64,000 nt of DNA, taken from NCBI RefSeq assembly GCF_002210435.1, contig NZ_MZMV01000026.1:1-64000 (forward strand). Reading direction: 5' to 3'. The DNA is from Micromonospora wenchangensis. Its GTDB lineage: Bacteria > Actinomycetota > Actinomycetes > Mycobacteriales > Micromonosporaceae. Positions 25,782 to 34,335 of the stretch are shown here, in pieces (within the stretch, counting starts at the first letter, position 1; each line of letters opens with the position of its first letter). The notes beneath the pieces are model-generated. The model was not told the origin of the DNA and did no database searches. It saw nothing but the letters and a program-made list of their open reading frames with translations. The position numbers and the translations under genes are program-made.

Positions 25782-25931
25782 CTGACCGACCTGCGCGCTC
25801 TCGTACCCCTCGCTCTGCTGGCGGCACTGGCCGCGTGCGGCACCGCCGTCCCCTCCTCCACCGGCAGCCCGTCGCCGACGCGCCGCACGGCGTCCGCCAC
25901 CCGGACGGCCTGCCCGGTCAATTCCGGGTAG
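25782..25931 (+). pseudogene. Possible remnant of a short lipoprotein gene
   Basis: Translation from 25782 gives a perfect small signal peptide, LVPLALLAALAAC, with lipobox Cys, then a Ser/Thr/Pro tail ending at TAG 25931. There is no ATG, GTG or TTG start in this frame; the nearby ATG 25763 is in a different frame and reads non-protein-like sequence. It looks like a lipoprotein gene whose start was lost to a frameshift, or one that uses CTG. Confidence 0.35.
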
Positions 25932-26000
25932 GCGGCAGGCCGGGATGGAGGAGCGGTAGCGAATTGTCCGGCCGTCGGGAAACCCTGGAGCATCGGCCGG

Positions 26001-26456
26001 GTGGAGATCGTCGCTCAGCGGGTCCGCGTCTCCTGGACCAAGCAGTCGCGCGGAGGCCAGCACGCCGCCCGCCGCAACGCCGCGCCTGCGGCGTTCGCGC
26101 TACCGCAGATCCATGCCGGCCACACCCACGAAGTGACCATGCACGAGCAGGACGGGTTCCGACCGGACTCCTGCCTGCGCAACGGTGTACCGGCAAGCGA
26201 TGTCGTCCAGCTTCGCCACGACGGGGACCACATCCGCGTCGGGTTGGTCCCATCGGCCCGGGGCATGCCCCGCCGACACCGCCGCCCACCGGCCGTACGC
26301 CTCGCCCGGGGACGATGGCTACGCTGGCAGATCAACTACCGGTTCACCAGTCACTGCACGGGAGACTGGCTCTACCGCCTGGACACGTGGAACATCGCCC
26401 ACGGCCCCGTTTCCCCCCGATGTCTTCCTGACGGAACCACATCACAGCATCGATGA
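26001..26456 (+). CDS. Hypothetical protein with conserved C-terminal WxYRLDTxN-like motif
   Basis: The frame from GTG 26001 gives 151 residues. The stretch RWQINYRFTSHCTGDWLYRLDTWNIAHG near the C-terminus (split: RWQINYRF, GDWLYRLDTWNIAHG) resembles short conserved actinobacterial hypothetical proteins. The N-terminal half has lower coding quality, so the true start may be internal or the gene may be decaying. A weak GGAG precedes the start. Confidence 0.5.
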   Translation: MEIVAQRVRVSWTKQSRGGQHAARRNAAPAAFALPQIHAGHTHEVTMHEQDGFRPDSCLRNGVPASDVVQLRHDGDHIRVGLVPSARGMPRRHRRPPAVRLARGRWLRWQINYRFTSHCTGDWLYRLDTWNIAHGPVSPRCLPDGTTSQHR

Positions 26457-26556
26457 ACGGGCCGTCCTCCGCTGAGCGGAGCCGATCCGCATCCGGTGAG
26501 CGACGGACGAGGCGACCCGGATGCCGGACCAAGATCCTCATCCATGTCATTGGTTG

Positions 26557-27357
26557 TCACACGGATGGATCCCAGGCCGCGAGCTGGTCGAAGATACGAC
26601 TGTCGCCTTCGAACTTCAGCGACTCCAGCGGCATACGGCCGTAGAAGAACAGGACCAGGTCACTGGCCTTGCCCTGGGCGGAGGCGTCGGGGGTACCGAT
26701 GTCCCCTCCGGCCCCGGGCGTGAGGCGGGCGACCTGCGCGCCTGCCCGGGAAAGCCGAAGACGCCAGGAGTGGCCCTCGGTGGCGTGGTAGTCGACGACG
26801 GCTGCGGCATGCGGCCAGGCGACCGTCGTCGCGCAGAGGGTGAACTGGCAGTCGTCGAAACCGTCGAGGGCGACCTCCTCCGGTAGCGGCTGCGGAGCAC
26901 CCAGGGTGAGCTGGACGTCGTAGGTGTGCACCGCGATCTCCGGCACCTGACGCCGCGCCCACGCACCAGAGGTCTGCGGTGACGGCGAGTCATCCCACCA
27001 CGTCCAACACCTGCGGTCCGGGCCAGCCTCACGTAGCACGCTCGTCAGCAACCCGACGGACTCCGTCCACCAGGCCAGCAGTGCATCGCGTTTCCGCGGC
27101 GCACCCGTGCCGTCGTCCCAGGCCGACTTCTCCGGGGGCGCGTCCGCGGGCCCGGCGGCGACGACGGCGGCTGACTTGCGGCGGCTCATGCCCACGTGCT
27201 GCACGAGATCGAACAGCGTCCGCTCGGGATGGGTCGGCACCTGCATGTCGAGCCTGGGTGCTGCGGCGACCGCAGCGCGGAAGGCGGTCGACCGTTCGTC
27301 GATCAGCCGCAGATGGTCAGAGAACGTGAGAAGTTTATGCACCGGGCTTTGTATCAC
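26557..27357 (-). CDS. Maleylpyruvate isomerase-family (mycothiol-dependent) protein
   Basis: The 266-residue protein has an N-terminal DinB-like four-helix MDMPI domain (HLRLIDERSTAFRAAV; PERTLFDLVQHVGMSRRKSAAVV; WTWWDDSPSPQTSGAWARRQVPEIAVHTYDVQL). The invariant metal-site histidines, in VQHV and EIAVHTYD, are visible. The C-terminal domain ends in LVLFFYGRMPLESLKFEG. Family members use mycothiol for isomerisation or S-transfer; the exact reaction is unknown. An in-frame GTG five codons in (VHKLLTF) is an alternative start. It lies downstream of rnpB. Confidence 0.86.
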   Translation of the reverse strand: MIQSPVHKLLTFSDHLRLIDERSTAFRAAVAAAPRLDMQVPTHPERTLFDLVQHVGMSRRKSAAVVAAGPADAPPEKSAWDDGTGAPRKRDALLAWWTESVGLLTSVLREAGPDRRCWTWWDDSPSPQTSGAWARRQVPEIAVHTYDVQLTLGAPQPLPEEVALDGFDDCQFTLCATTVAWPHAAAVVDYHATEGHSWRLRLSRAGAQVARLTPGAGGDIGTPDASAQGKASDLVLFFYGRMPLESLKFEGDSRIFDQLAAWDPSV

Positions 27358-27540
27358 CGGGTTCCGTCGACCGAACAGCGAATTTCGCTCCCGATCGCAA
27401 CGGGTCGGACGTCAGGTCGTCAGCCGGGGCTCTTGGAAAGGATCATCGATCGCACGGGTGCGTTCCTCGCTGGCGGGCAGCAGGTGGTGTAGGCCCGAAG
27501 GGGGAGGCCGGGGGTAGACCATCGACGCCCGAACACAGAG

Positions 27541-27574
27541 CCAGCTCAGAGCCTTGATCGCGGCTCTGAGCTGG
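27541..27574 (-). terminator. rnpB terminator
   Basis: A perfect 13-bp stem (27541-27553 with 27562-27574) and 8-base loop lie immediately 3' of the RNase P RNA on the minus strand. Confidence 0.75.
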
Positions 27575-27577
27575 TGG

Positions 27578-28008
<431 letters not shown>

Positions 28009-28014
28009 GTTCCC

Positions 28015-28020
28015 ATCCTA
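28015..28020 (-). promoter_or_regulatory. -10 element of the rnpB promoter
   Basis: TAGGAT on the minus strand ends seven bases before the first P1 nucleotide (28008), which puts the transcription start exactly at the mature 5' end. The -35 is poor (ATGGGT at 17-base spacing). Confidence 0.5.
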
Positions 28021-28136
28021 ACGGCGCGGCGTCCCGGACCCATCCCACCCCGGGCCGGGCCGCACCGAAGCCGAAAATGGTACGCGGCTGATCCGGTGCA
28101 GGTGCTCTGATCAGGGCCTACTAGCCTCTGGGCACC

Positions 28137-28898
28137 ATGGAGCTCTCCGATGCCGTACTGCTGGTCGTCGCCGGTCTCGCGGCGGGCACGGTGAACGCGG
28201 CGGCCGGCGGCGGTTCGCTGATCACCTTCCCGGCGATGATCGCGGTGGGCATCCCGCCGGTGGCGGCGAACGTCAGCAACTCGGTGTCGGTCTTCCCGGG
28301 CTACGCGGCGAGTGTGGCGGGCAGCCGGATGGACCTGCCGCCCCGCCGGACGCTGTGGCCGTTGCTGCCGACGGCGGTGCTCGGCACGGGGGTCGGCTGT
28401 CTGCTCCTGCTGGCCACCCCGGCGCGGGCGTTCGACCTGGTGGTGCCGTTCCTGGTGCTCGGGGCCACGGCGGTGCTGGCGTTCCAGGGGCCGCTGCGCC
28501 GGCTGGTCGGGCATCCGGCCGAGCTGGGCCCGCGCCGCCGTACCCTCACGGTGCAGGCGATGGTCGCGGTCGGCACGGTGTACGGCGGCTACTTCGGCGC
28601 GGCGCTCGGGGTGATGCTGGTGGCCGGCCTGGCCCTGGTGCTGGACGCGACGCTGGCCCGGGTGTCGGCGGTGAAGAACCTGCTGTCGGCCGTGGTGGGG
28701 CTGACCACGCTTGTGGTGTTCGCCCTGTTCGGGCCGGTCAACTGGGCGGCGGTCGCGGTGGTCGCGCCGGCCACCATGCTCGGCGGGTACGTGGGGGCGC
28801 GGGTGACCCGCCGACTGCCCCCGGTGGTGCTCCGGACGCTGATCGTCTGCTTCGGTACGGTGATCGGCCTCTACCTGCTCTGGCGGGCGCTGGGCTGA
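28137..28898 (+). CDS. TSUP-family permease (TauE/SafE)
   Basis: The 253-residue protein has seven to eight hydrophobic helices and the two family repeats. The first opens VVAGLAAGTVNAAAGGGSLITFPAM, shown here in part as the AAGGGSL loop, and the second has YGGYFGAALGVMLVAGL. TSUP proteins export sulfite, organosulfonates or similar anions; the substrate is not deducible here. Start ATG 28137; the gene ends 16 bases before the convergent MFS gene, with a 14-bp perfect palindrome CGGCCCCGGGGCCG (28900-28913) between them. Confidence 0.92.
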   Translation: MELSDAVLLVVAGLAAGTVNAAAGGGSLITFPAMIAVGIPPVAANVSNSVSVFPGYAASVAGSRMDLPPRRTLWPLLPTAVLGTGVGCLLLLATPARAFDLVVPFLVLGATAVLAFQGPLRRLVGHPAELGPRRRTLTVQAMVAVGTVYGGYFGAALGVMLVAGLALVLDATLARVSAVKNLLSAVVGLTTLVVFALFGPVNWAAVAVVAPATMLGGYVGARVTRRLPPVVLRTLIVCFGTVIGLYLLWRALG

Positions 28899-28914
28899 GC
28901 GGCCCCGGGGCCGT

Positions 28915-30147
28915 TCAGTACGCCTCCCCGACGGGTTCCTCGGCGGAGTGCTCGGCCTGCCGGGCGGCCCGGTTCCAGCGGGACCAGAGCAGCCGTTCGC
29001 CGTAGCCGGCGGCCATCAGGTGCGCGCAGGTCAGGTAGACCAGCAGGCCGACGGCGAGCACCGCGGCGCCGACCCAGAACGGCAGCGCCAGCCCGTGTTC
29101 GGCGAGCTTGCCGGCGAGGATCGGGGCGGGGGCGGCGGCCCCCCAGCGGACCAGGTTGAACGCGCCGGTGGCGACCCGCCGGTCGGTGGAGCCGAGGCCG
29201 AGGGCCAGGTCGGTGAGGTTGGCGTTGGCCAGTCCCATGCACAGCCCGGCGACGACGAGCACCACCAGCGACTCGACGGTGCCGGTCGAGGTGGCGAAGA
29301 GGACCATGCAGGCCAGCAGGCCGACCAGCGCCACCCCGACGGTCTGCACCGCGCCGATCCGGTGGGCGAGCCGGTGGCCGACGAGCAGGATGCCGGCGGC
29401 CAGGCCGAGACCCCAGCCGGTGAACGCGAGGCCGAGGGGGATGACGTCGAGGCCGAGGAAGAGCGGCGTGTAGCCGAGCACCACGAAGAAGACGAAGTTG
29501 TAGGCGGCGGTGACCACGCAGAGGATGATGAACGCCGGCCGGCGGTAGGTGGCGAAGATCTGCCCCAGCCGTACGGGCGGCTGCCGGTGGGTCGGCTCAC
29601 GGAGTTTGCGGGCGGCCACCAGCAGGGCGAGCACCATGAACATGCCGCAGACGAAGAACGGCAGTCGCCAGCTGATCTCGCCGAGCAGGCCACCGATCAG
29701 CGGTCCGACGGCGAAGCCGAGCCCGAGCGCGGTCTCGAAGAGGCCGACCACCCATTCCCGGTCGTTGGCGAGGTTGACCAGGACCACCATGGCGGTGGCG
29801 AAGAACATCGCGTTGCCCAGCCCCCACACGCCGCGCAGCACCGACAGTTGCACGATGTCGTTGCTGAACGAGGCGGCGATGGCGGCGAGGCCGACGACCG
29901 AGACGCCGGCGACGAGCACCGGCTTGAAGCCGAAGCGTCCGCTGGCCAGGGTCGCCGGGATCATCCCGACGGCCATCACCGCGATGTACGCGGTGAACAG
30001 CAGTTCGACCTGCCAGGCGGTGACGCCGATGGCGGTGCCGATGGCGGGCAGGATGGGGTCCACCACGGCGATGCCGGCGATGGCGAGGAAGGCCACCAGC
30101 GTGGTGGCGTAGATGGCACTGCGGTGGGGCTCGGTTCGCCGGTCCAC
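28915..30147 (-). CDS. MFS transporter (drug-efflux type)
   Basis: The 410-residue protein has 12 predicted helices. The N-terminal half carries VDPILPAIGTAIG and the loop RFGFKPVLVAGV, the TM2-3 motif A region. GLGFAVGPLIGGLLGEISWRLPFFV, split as GFAVGPLIGG and SWRLPFF, is the motif C antiporter signature of drug:H+ exporters. The GTG at 30147 follows AGGAGG at four bases. It is divergent from a MarR gene with a clear operator between, so the substrate is probably the MarR ligand or a related toxic compound. Confidence 0.92.
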   Translation of the reverse strand: MDRRTEPHRSAIYATTLVAFLAIAGIAVVDPILPAIGTAIGVTAWQVELLFTAYIAVMAVGMIPATLASGRFGFKPVLVAGVSVVGLAAIAASFSNDIVQLSVLRGVWGLGNAMFFATAMVVLVNLANDREWVVGLFETALGLGFAVGPLIGGLLGEISWRLPFFVCGMFMVLALLVAARKLREPTHRQPPVRLGQIFATYRRPAFIILCVVTAAYNFVFFVVLGYTPLFLGLDVIPLGLAFTGWGLGLAAGILLVGHRLAHRIGAVQTVGVALVGLLACMVLFATSTGTVESLVVLVVAGLCMGLANANLTDLALGLGSTDRRVATGAFNLVRWGAAAPAPILAGKLAEHGLALPFWVGAAVLAVGLLVYLTCAHLMAAGYGERLLWSRWNRAARQAEHSAEEPVGEAY

Positions 30148-30175
30148 TCCGCCTCCTGTCGGGCCGAAGCCGCAT

Positions 30176-30218
30176 ATAGCTGTATCGTACAGGTAATTCT
30201 GTTGTATCATACAGCTAT
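30176..30218. promoter_or_regulatory. MarR operator between the MFS and marR genes
   Basis: Two near-identical palindromes, CTGTATCGTACAG (30180-30192) and TTGTATCATACAG (30202-30214), are nested inside a perfect 10-bp inverted repeat, ATAGCTGTAT (30176-30185) with its complement at 30209-30218. The centres are 22 bp apart, two helical turns. The sites cover the -10 regions of both divergent genes and the marR start codon, so binding should repress both. Confidence 0.8.
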
Positions 30219-30696
30219 GAGCGACGACCAGGCGAAGCGAACGGAGTCGGACGAGGTCACCCTCGGCCGGATCGAGACCGAGGTCGCCCTGTTGATGCGG
30301 CTGGGCGAGGCCACCCGCCGGGCCACCGGCAGCGCCGAGCACCGGGTCCTCGACCGGGCGGCGTACGTGATCCTGCGCCACCTCGACGCCACCGGCCCGC
30401 AGAACGTCTCGGCACTGGCCGCCCGGCTCAACCTGGACGGCTCCACGGTCACCCGGCAGGTCTCGGCGCTGCAACGCGACGGCCTGATCGCCCGCGCCCC
30501 CGACCCGGCGGACGGCCGGGGCACGGTGATCTCCCCCACCCCCGCCGGCCTGCACCGGATGGCCGCCGTCCAGGCCGCCCGGACCCGGCTCTACGGCGAC
30601 ATCCTGGCCGACTGGTCCCCCACCGACCGGGACACCCTGGCCACCCTGCTGGGCCGGCTCAACCAGGCCCTCGACTCCCGCACCCGCCGCCGCTGA
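30217..30696 (+). CDS. MarR-family transcriptional regulator
   Basis: The 159-residue protein is a winged-helix MarR: LDRAAYVILRHLDATGPQNVSALAARLNLDGSTVTRQVSALQRDGLI, given here in pieces (NVSALAARLNLDGSTVTRQV as the HTH), with the wing at DPADGRGTVISPT. N- and C-terminal helices form the dimer interface. It starts at ATG 30217 without a Shine-Dalgarno; a -10 like TATCAT (30205-30210) would place the transcript start at the ATG, i.e. a leaderless mRNA. Its start codon is inside the operator, so autorepression is likely. Confidence 0.93.
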   Translation: MSDDQAKRTESDEVTLGRIETEVALLMRLGEATRRATGSAEHRVLDRAAYVILRHLDATGPQNVSALAARLNLDGSTVTRQVSALQRDGLIARAPDPADGRGTVISPTPAGLHRMAAVQAARTRLYGDILADWSPTDRDTLATLLGRLNQALDSRTRRR

Positions 30697-30785
30697 CCCC
30701 GCCCTCTCCCCCTTCGCCACGGCCCCCTCCCACCCGCCCCGGGCTCCCCGCCCCGCTCCGGCTCCCCGCCCCGCCCCGCCCGCCC

Positions 30786-30848
30786 CGGTGATCAAGAGGT
30801 TTGCGTCACCTGCACACGCGATGGGTGACGCAAACCTCTTGATCACCG
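30786..30848. repeat. Dispersed hairpin repeat, copy 5
   Basis: This is the best-formed copy: a perfect 25-bp stem (30786-30810 with 30824-30848) and a 13-base loop. It lies in the 326-base convergent gap between marR and the symporter gene. Confidence 0.92.
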
Positions 30849-30891
30849 ACTCCCACCGGCCGGCGGGCGGCCTGACGGCCGGGTCGACCGC

Positions 30892-30949
30892 GTGATCAAG
30901 AGGTTCGCGTCAGTTTCCGGCGGAATGTTGACGCAAAGCTCTTGATCAC
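30892..30949. repeat. Dispersed hairpin repeat, copy 6
   Basis: The 21-base arms 30892-30912 and 30929-30949 have two mismatches around a 16-base loop. It is separated from copy 5 by 43 bases. Apart from these two copies and C-rich tracts, the gap 30697-31022 holds nothing I recognise. Confidence 0.88.
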
Positions 30950-31022
30950 CGGGGTCGGACGAGGGCGGGGCAGGGCAAGGGAAGGCGGGAGGGGGAGGGT
31001 GGGAGCGGGGAGGTGCGGTGGG

Positions 31023-32678
31023 TCAGGCGACCGGTTCGCGGGCCGAGTCGGCGTCGCGGTCGGGGCCGGGGGTGACGCGGGGGTCGCCCTCGTCGGCGAA
31101 GTAGTCGTCGGGAGTGGTGCCGTCCACGCCGTCGGCCACCTTCGCCGCCCGCAGCGCCAACGTGACCAGCGCCGCCACCACCAGGTTCACCAGCACGGCG
31201 ACGATGCCCACGTAGATCGTCTTCTTGGTGTCGAAGCCGAAGTCGGACAGCGGGAACGCCGACCCGCCGAAGTGCGCACGCTTCGACGCCGGGTTGGGGA
31301 TCTGGTAGAGCATCCACATGCCCAGCCCCATGCCGGCCACCCAGCCGGCGATCAGCGCACCCCGGTGGAACCAGCGGGTGTAGAGGCCCAGCGCCACCGC
31401 CGGCAGCGTCTGGAGGATGATCACGCCGCCGATGAGCTGGAGGTCGATGGAGAACTGCGGGTCGAGGAAGACGATGCAGGCCACCGCGCCGACCTTGACC
31501 ACCAGCGAGGTGATCTTCGAGACGTTCGCCTCCTGCGCCGGGCTGGCGTCCCGCTTCAGGTACTCCTTGTAGATGTTGCGGGTGAACAGGTTCGCCGCCG
31601 CGATCGACATGATCGCCGCCGGCACCAGCGCGCCGATGCCGATCGCCGCGTACGCCACCCCGGCGAACCAGTCCGGGAACTGCTGGTCGAACAGCACCGG
31701 CACCACCGTGTTGCTGTCGACGGTGCCCTCCTTCGCCCCGGGCAGCGGCTTCACCCCGGCCGCGATCGCCATGAAGCCGAGCAGGGCGATCAGGCCGAGC
31801 AGCAGGCTGTACGCCGGCAGCGCCGACATGTTCCGCTTGATCACGTCCCGGTTCCGGCTGGCCAGTACGCCGGTGATGCTGTGCGGGTAGAGGAACAGCG
31901 CCAGCGCCGAGCCGAACGCCAGGGTGACGTACTGGAGCTGGTTGTTGGCGTTGAGCAGGATGCCGTCGTTCGGGTTCGGCGAGGCGGCGAACTTCGCGTC
32001 CGCCGCGTCGAAGATCGAACCCCAACCCCCCAGCTTGTACGGCAGGTAGATCACCGCCACCAGGATCACGACGTAGATCAGGCTGTCCTTGACGAACGCG
32101 ATCAGCGCCGGGGCGCGCAACCCGGACTGGTAGGTGTAGGCGGCCAGGATCGCGAAGGCGATGATGATCGGCAGGTGCCGCGCCAGGGCGCTGTCCCCGG
32201 TGACCCCCATCGTCTTGAGCACCGCCTCGATGCCCACCAACTGCAACGCGATGTACGGCATGGTCGCGACGATGCCGGTGATCGCGATCAGCAGGGCCAG
32301 CACCGGCGAGTCGAACCGGCGGCGGACGAAGTCGGCCGGGGTGACGAACCCGTGCCGGTGCGACACCGACCACAGCCGGCAGAGCACCAGGAACACCAGC
32401 GGGTAGATGACGATCGTGTACGGCACGGCGAAGAACCCGGCCGCGCCCGCCCCGAACATCAGCGCCGGCACCGCCACGAACGTGTACGCCGTGTAGAGGT
32501 CACCGCCGACCAGGAACCAGGTGATCCAGCCGCCGAAGCTGCGCCCGCCGAGCCCCCACTCGTCGAGGTGCGCCATGTCCTTCGGCGCCCGCCACCGGGC
32601 CGCCACGAAACCCATCGCGCTGACCAGCAGAAAGAGCGCCGAGAATACGATGATCTCGGTCAAGTGATCACGCCACAT
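31023..32678 (-). CDS. Sodium:solute symporter (monocarboxylate permease MctP-like)
   Basis: The 551-residue protein has about 13 membrane helices of the SSS fold: GGRSFGGWITWFLVGGDLYTAYTF (quoted in part as FGGWITWFLVGGDLYTAY), GFVTPADFVRRRF and FGSALALFLYPHSITGVLASR. The last resembles the MctP/PanF branch that takes up acetate, lactate and pyruvate or pantothenate. The C-terminal tail is charged and cytoplasmic. The ATG at 32678 overlaps the stop of the DUF3311 gene (TGATG), so the two are translationally coupled; the longer open frame is an artefact of that gene. Confidence 0.93.
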   Translation of the reverse strand: MWRDHLTEIIVFSALFLLVSAMGFVAARWRAPKDMAHLDEWGLGGRSFGGWITWFLVGGDLYTAYTFVAVPALMFGAGAAGFFAVPYTIVIYPLVFLVLCRLWSVSHRHGFVTPADFVRRRFDSPVLALLIAITGIVATMPYIALQLVGIEAVLKTMGVTGDSALARHLPIIIAFAILAAYTYQSGLRAPALIAFVKDSLIYVVILVAVIYLPYKLGGWGSIFDAADAKFAASPNPNDGILLNANNQLQYVTLAFGSALALFLYPHSITGVLASRNRDVIKRNMSALPAYSLLLGLIALLGFMAIAAGVKPLPGAKEGTVDSNTVVPVLFDQQFPDWFAGVAYAAIGIGALVPAAIMSIAAANLFTRNIYKEYLKRDASPAQEANVSKITSLVVKVGAVACIVFLDPQFSIDLQLIGGVIILQTLPAVALGLYTRWFHRGALIAGWVAGMGLGMWMLYQIPNPASKRAHFGGSAFPLSDFGFDTKKTIYVGIVAVLVNLVVAALVTLALRAAKVADGVDGTTPDDYFADEGDPRVTPGPDRDADSAREPVA

Positions 32679-32920
32679 CAGTGGGTTCCCCGCTTCTTGG
32701 TCATCTGGTAGACCAGCGTGGTGGTGGCCACCCCGAGCAGGATCCACACCAGTTGCAGCCAGTAGAAGCGCGGGAAGCCGAAGATCCGGGGCGAGTCCGC
32801 GTTGAACAGCGCCGGGATCAGCGGCACCACGATCGGTATGAAGAGCAACCAGTTCCAGGGGCTGTGGTCCTTCGCCCTGGACGACGCCGCACGCGGCGTC
32901 TCCGGTTCGCCAGCGGTCAT
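32678..32920 (-). CDS. DUF3311 small membrane protein
   Basis: The 80-residue protein has two membrane helices (WNWLLFIPIVVPLIPALF and FYWLQLVWILLGVATTTLVY), a charged N-terminus and a KKRGTH tail. DUF3311 proteins are regularly encoded just upstream of SSS permeases and are presumed accessory subunits. GGAGGT lies upstream of ATG 32920, and the stop overlaps the permease start by one base. It is too short to have stood out alone, but the context makes it firm. Confidence 0.9.
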   Translation of the reverse strand: MTAGEPETPRAASSRAKDHSPWNWLLFIPIVVPLIPALFNADSPRIFGFPRFYWLQLVWILLGVATTTLVYQMTKKRGTH

Positions 32921-33073
32921 CTGACCCACCTCCGGTCGTCGTTCCGGCCAGTAACGGCCGGACGCTACGACCCGGTGCGGCCAAGCACGATCAATTGGCG
33001 CTTGACGATGCGCCCAACGGTGTTCCGGCTGCGCCGAACGGCACGACGAACGGCGGGAGGCATCGACCGACGA

Positions 33074-33104
33074 CGAACCGGCCCGGGATTCCCGGGCCGG
33101 TTCG
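33074..33104 (-). terminator. Terminator of the Nif3/zinc-ribbon/RNase H operon
   Basis: A perfect 14-bp stem (33074-33087 with 33091-33104) with a three-base ATT loop begins 16 bases after the RNase H gene's stop. Confidence 0.75.
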
Positions 33105-33119
33105 GGGGACGATCCGCAA

Positions 33120-34331
33120 TCAGCGGACCGGTAGGTGGGCGGTGTCGTTGACGGAGCGGACCGCGACGCCCCCGTCGGGCCACATGTCGAGCACCGAGAT
33201 GCCGGCCGCGTCCAGGTAGAGCCGGTGCAGGAGGGCGTCGCCGGCCGCGAGGGCGTCGCGCAGGGCCAGCTTGATCGGCGAGACGTGCGAGACGACCACC
33301 ACGGTCTCCCCGGGGTACGCCTCCCGCAGCGCCACCATCGCCCGGTCGACCCGCTGCCCGACCTCGGTGAACGATTCACCGCCCGGCGGGGCGACCCGGG
33401 TCGAGGCGAGCCAGGCGTCCAGTTCGCCGGGCCACCGGTCGCGGACCTCGGCGAAGGTGTGCCCGTCCCAGTCGCCGAAGTCGCACTCGATCCAGTCGTC
33501 CTGCGGGCGTACCGGCAGGTCACCGAGTGCTGCGGCGATCGCCTCGGCGGTGGCCGTACACCGGGACAGCGGGGAGCTGAGCACGGCCGCGACGGACGGG
33601 GCCAGCGCGGCCACCCGGGTGGCGGTGGCCCGCGCCTGGGCCTGACCGGACTCCGACAGCGGCACGTCGGCGCGGCCGGCGTAGCGGTGCTGCACGGTCC
33701 ACTCGGTCTCCCCGTGCCGGACCAGGATCAGCCGGGTGGCGGTGAAGCTCGGCCTCGGCTCCCAGGACGCCTTGGCGGTCGCCGGGTCGGTGCCGGTGGA
33801 CCTGGTGGCGGCCCGGGCGGCCACCTCGCGGGCCTGCGCCCGGCCCGGCGAGTCGGCTCCCGCCACCGCCCGGGGCGGCTCACCGCCGGCCGAACCCGCC
33901 GCCGACCGGGAGGGCCTACCGGCGGCGGTGTCCATCGCGGCGTTGGCGAGGGCGTCGGCGTGCCGGTTGCGTTCCCGGGGGATCCAACTGAACCGGACCG
34001 ACTCGAAGCGGTCGACAAGCGCGGCGGCCCGCGCGGCGAGCGGACGCAGCCCCGGGTGTTTGATCTGCCACCGGCCGCACATCTGCTCGACCACCAGCTT
34101 CGAGTCCATCCGGGCGTCGACCTCGGCCGCGCCCAGCTCGGCGGCGGCCTCCAGCCCGGCGATCAGACCCCGGTACTCGGCGACGTTGTTGGTGGCCGTC
34201 CCGATCGACTCGGCCCGTTCGGCCAGCACCTCGCCGGTGGACGGGTCCCGGACCACGGCACCGTAACCGGCCGGCCCGGGGTTGCCCCGGGACCCGCCGT
34301 CGGCCTCGATGACGACCGCGCGCACCGCCAC
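33120..34331 (-). CDS. Bifunctional RNase HI / histidine phosphatase
   Basis: The 403-residue fusion has RNase HI at residues 1-135: VIEADGGSRGNPGPAGYG with first catalytic Asp, NNVAEYRGLIAGLEAA with Glu, MDSKLV with Asp, and HADALAN. An Ala/Gly-rich linker of about 60 residues follows, then a phosphoglycerate-mutase-type phosphatase with LILVRHGETEWT (catalytic His), SSPLSRCTATAEAI and VVVVSHVSPIK (second His). The same fusion in M. tuberculosis (Rv2228c) joins RNase H with a CobC-like alpha-ribazole phosphatase. Start GTG 34331 lies four bases after the zinc-ribbon gene stop; last gene of that operon. Confidence 0.95.
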   Translation of the reverse strand: MAVRAVVIEADGGSRGNPGPAGYGAVVRDPSTGEVLAERAESIGTATNNVAEYRGLIAGLEAAAELGAAEVDARMDSKLVVEQMCGRWQIKHPGLRPLAARAAALVDRFESVRFSWIPRERNRHADALANAAMDTAAGRPSRSAAGSAGGEPPRAVAGADSPGRAQAREVAARAATRSTGTDPATAKASWEPRPSFTATRLILVRHGETEWTVQHRYAGRADVPLSESGQAQARATATRVAALAPSVAAVLSSPLSRCTATAEAIAAALGDLPVRPQDDWIECDFGDWDGHTFAEVRDRWPGELDAWLASTRVAPPGGESFTEVGQRVDRAMVALREAYPGETVVVVSHVSPIKLALRDALAAGDALLHRLYLDAAGISVLDMWPDGGVAVRSVNDTAHLPVR

Positions 34332-34335
34332 CGGG

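Noticed and set aside
30786..30949. Rho-independent terminator call for the hairpin family
   Set aside because: Stems are strong but no T-run follows on either strand, and one array is upstream of divergent genes; termination may occur but does not explain all copies.
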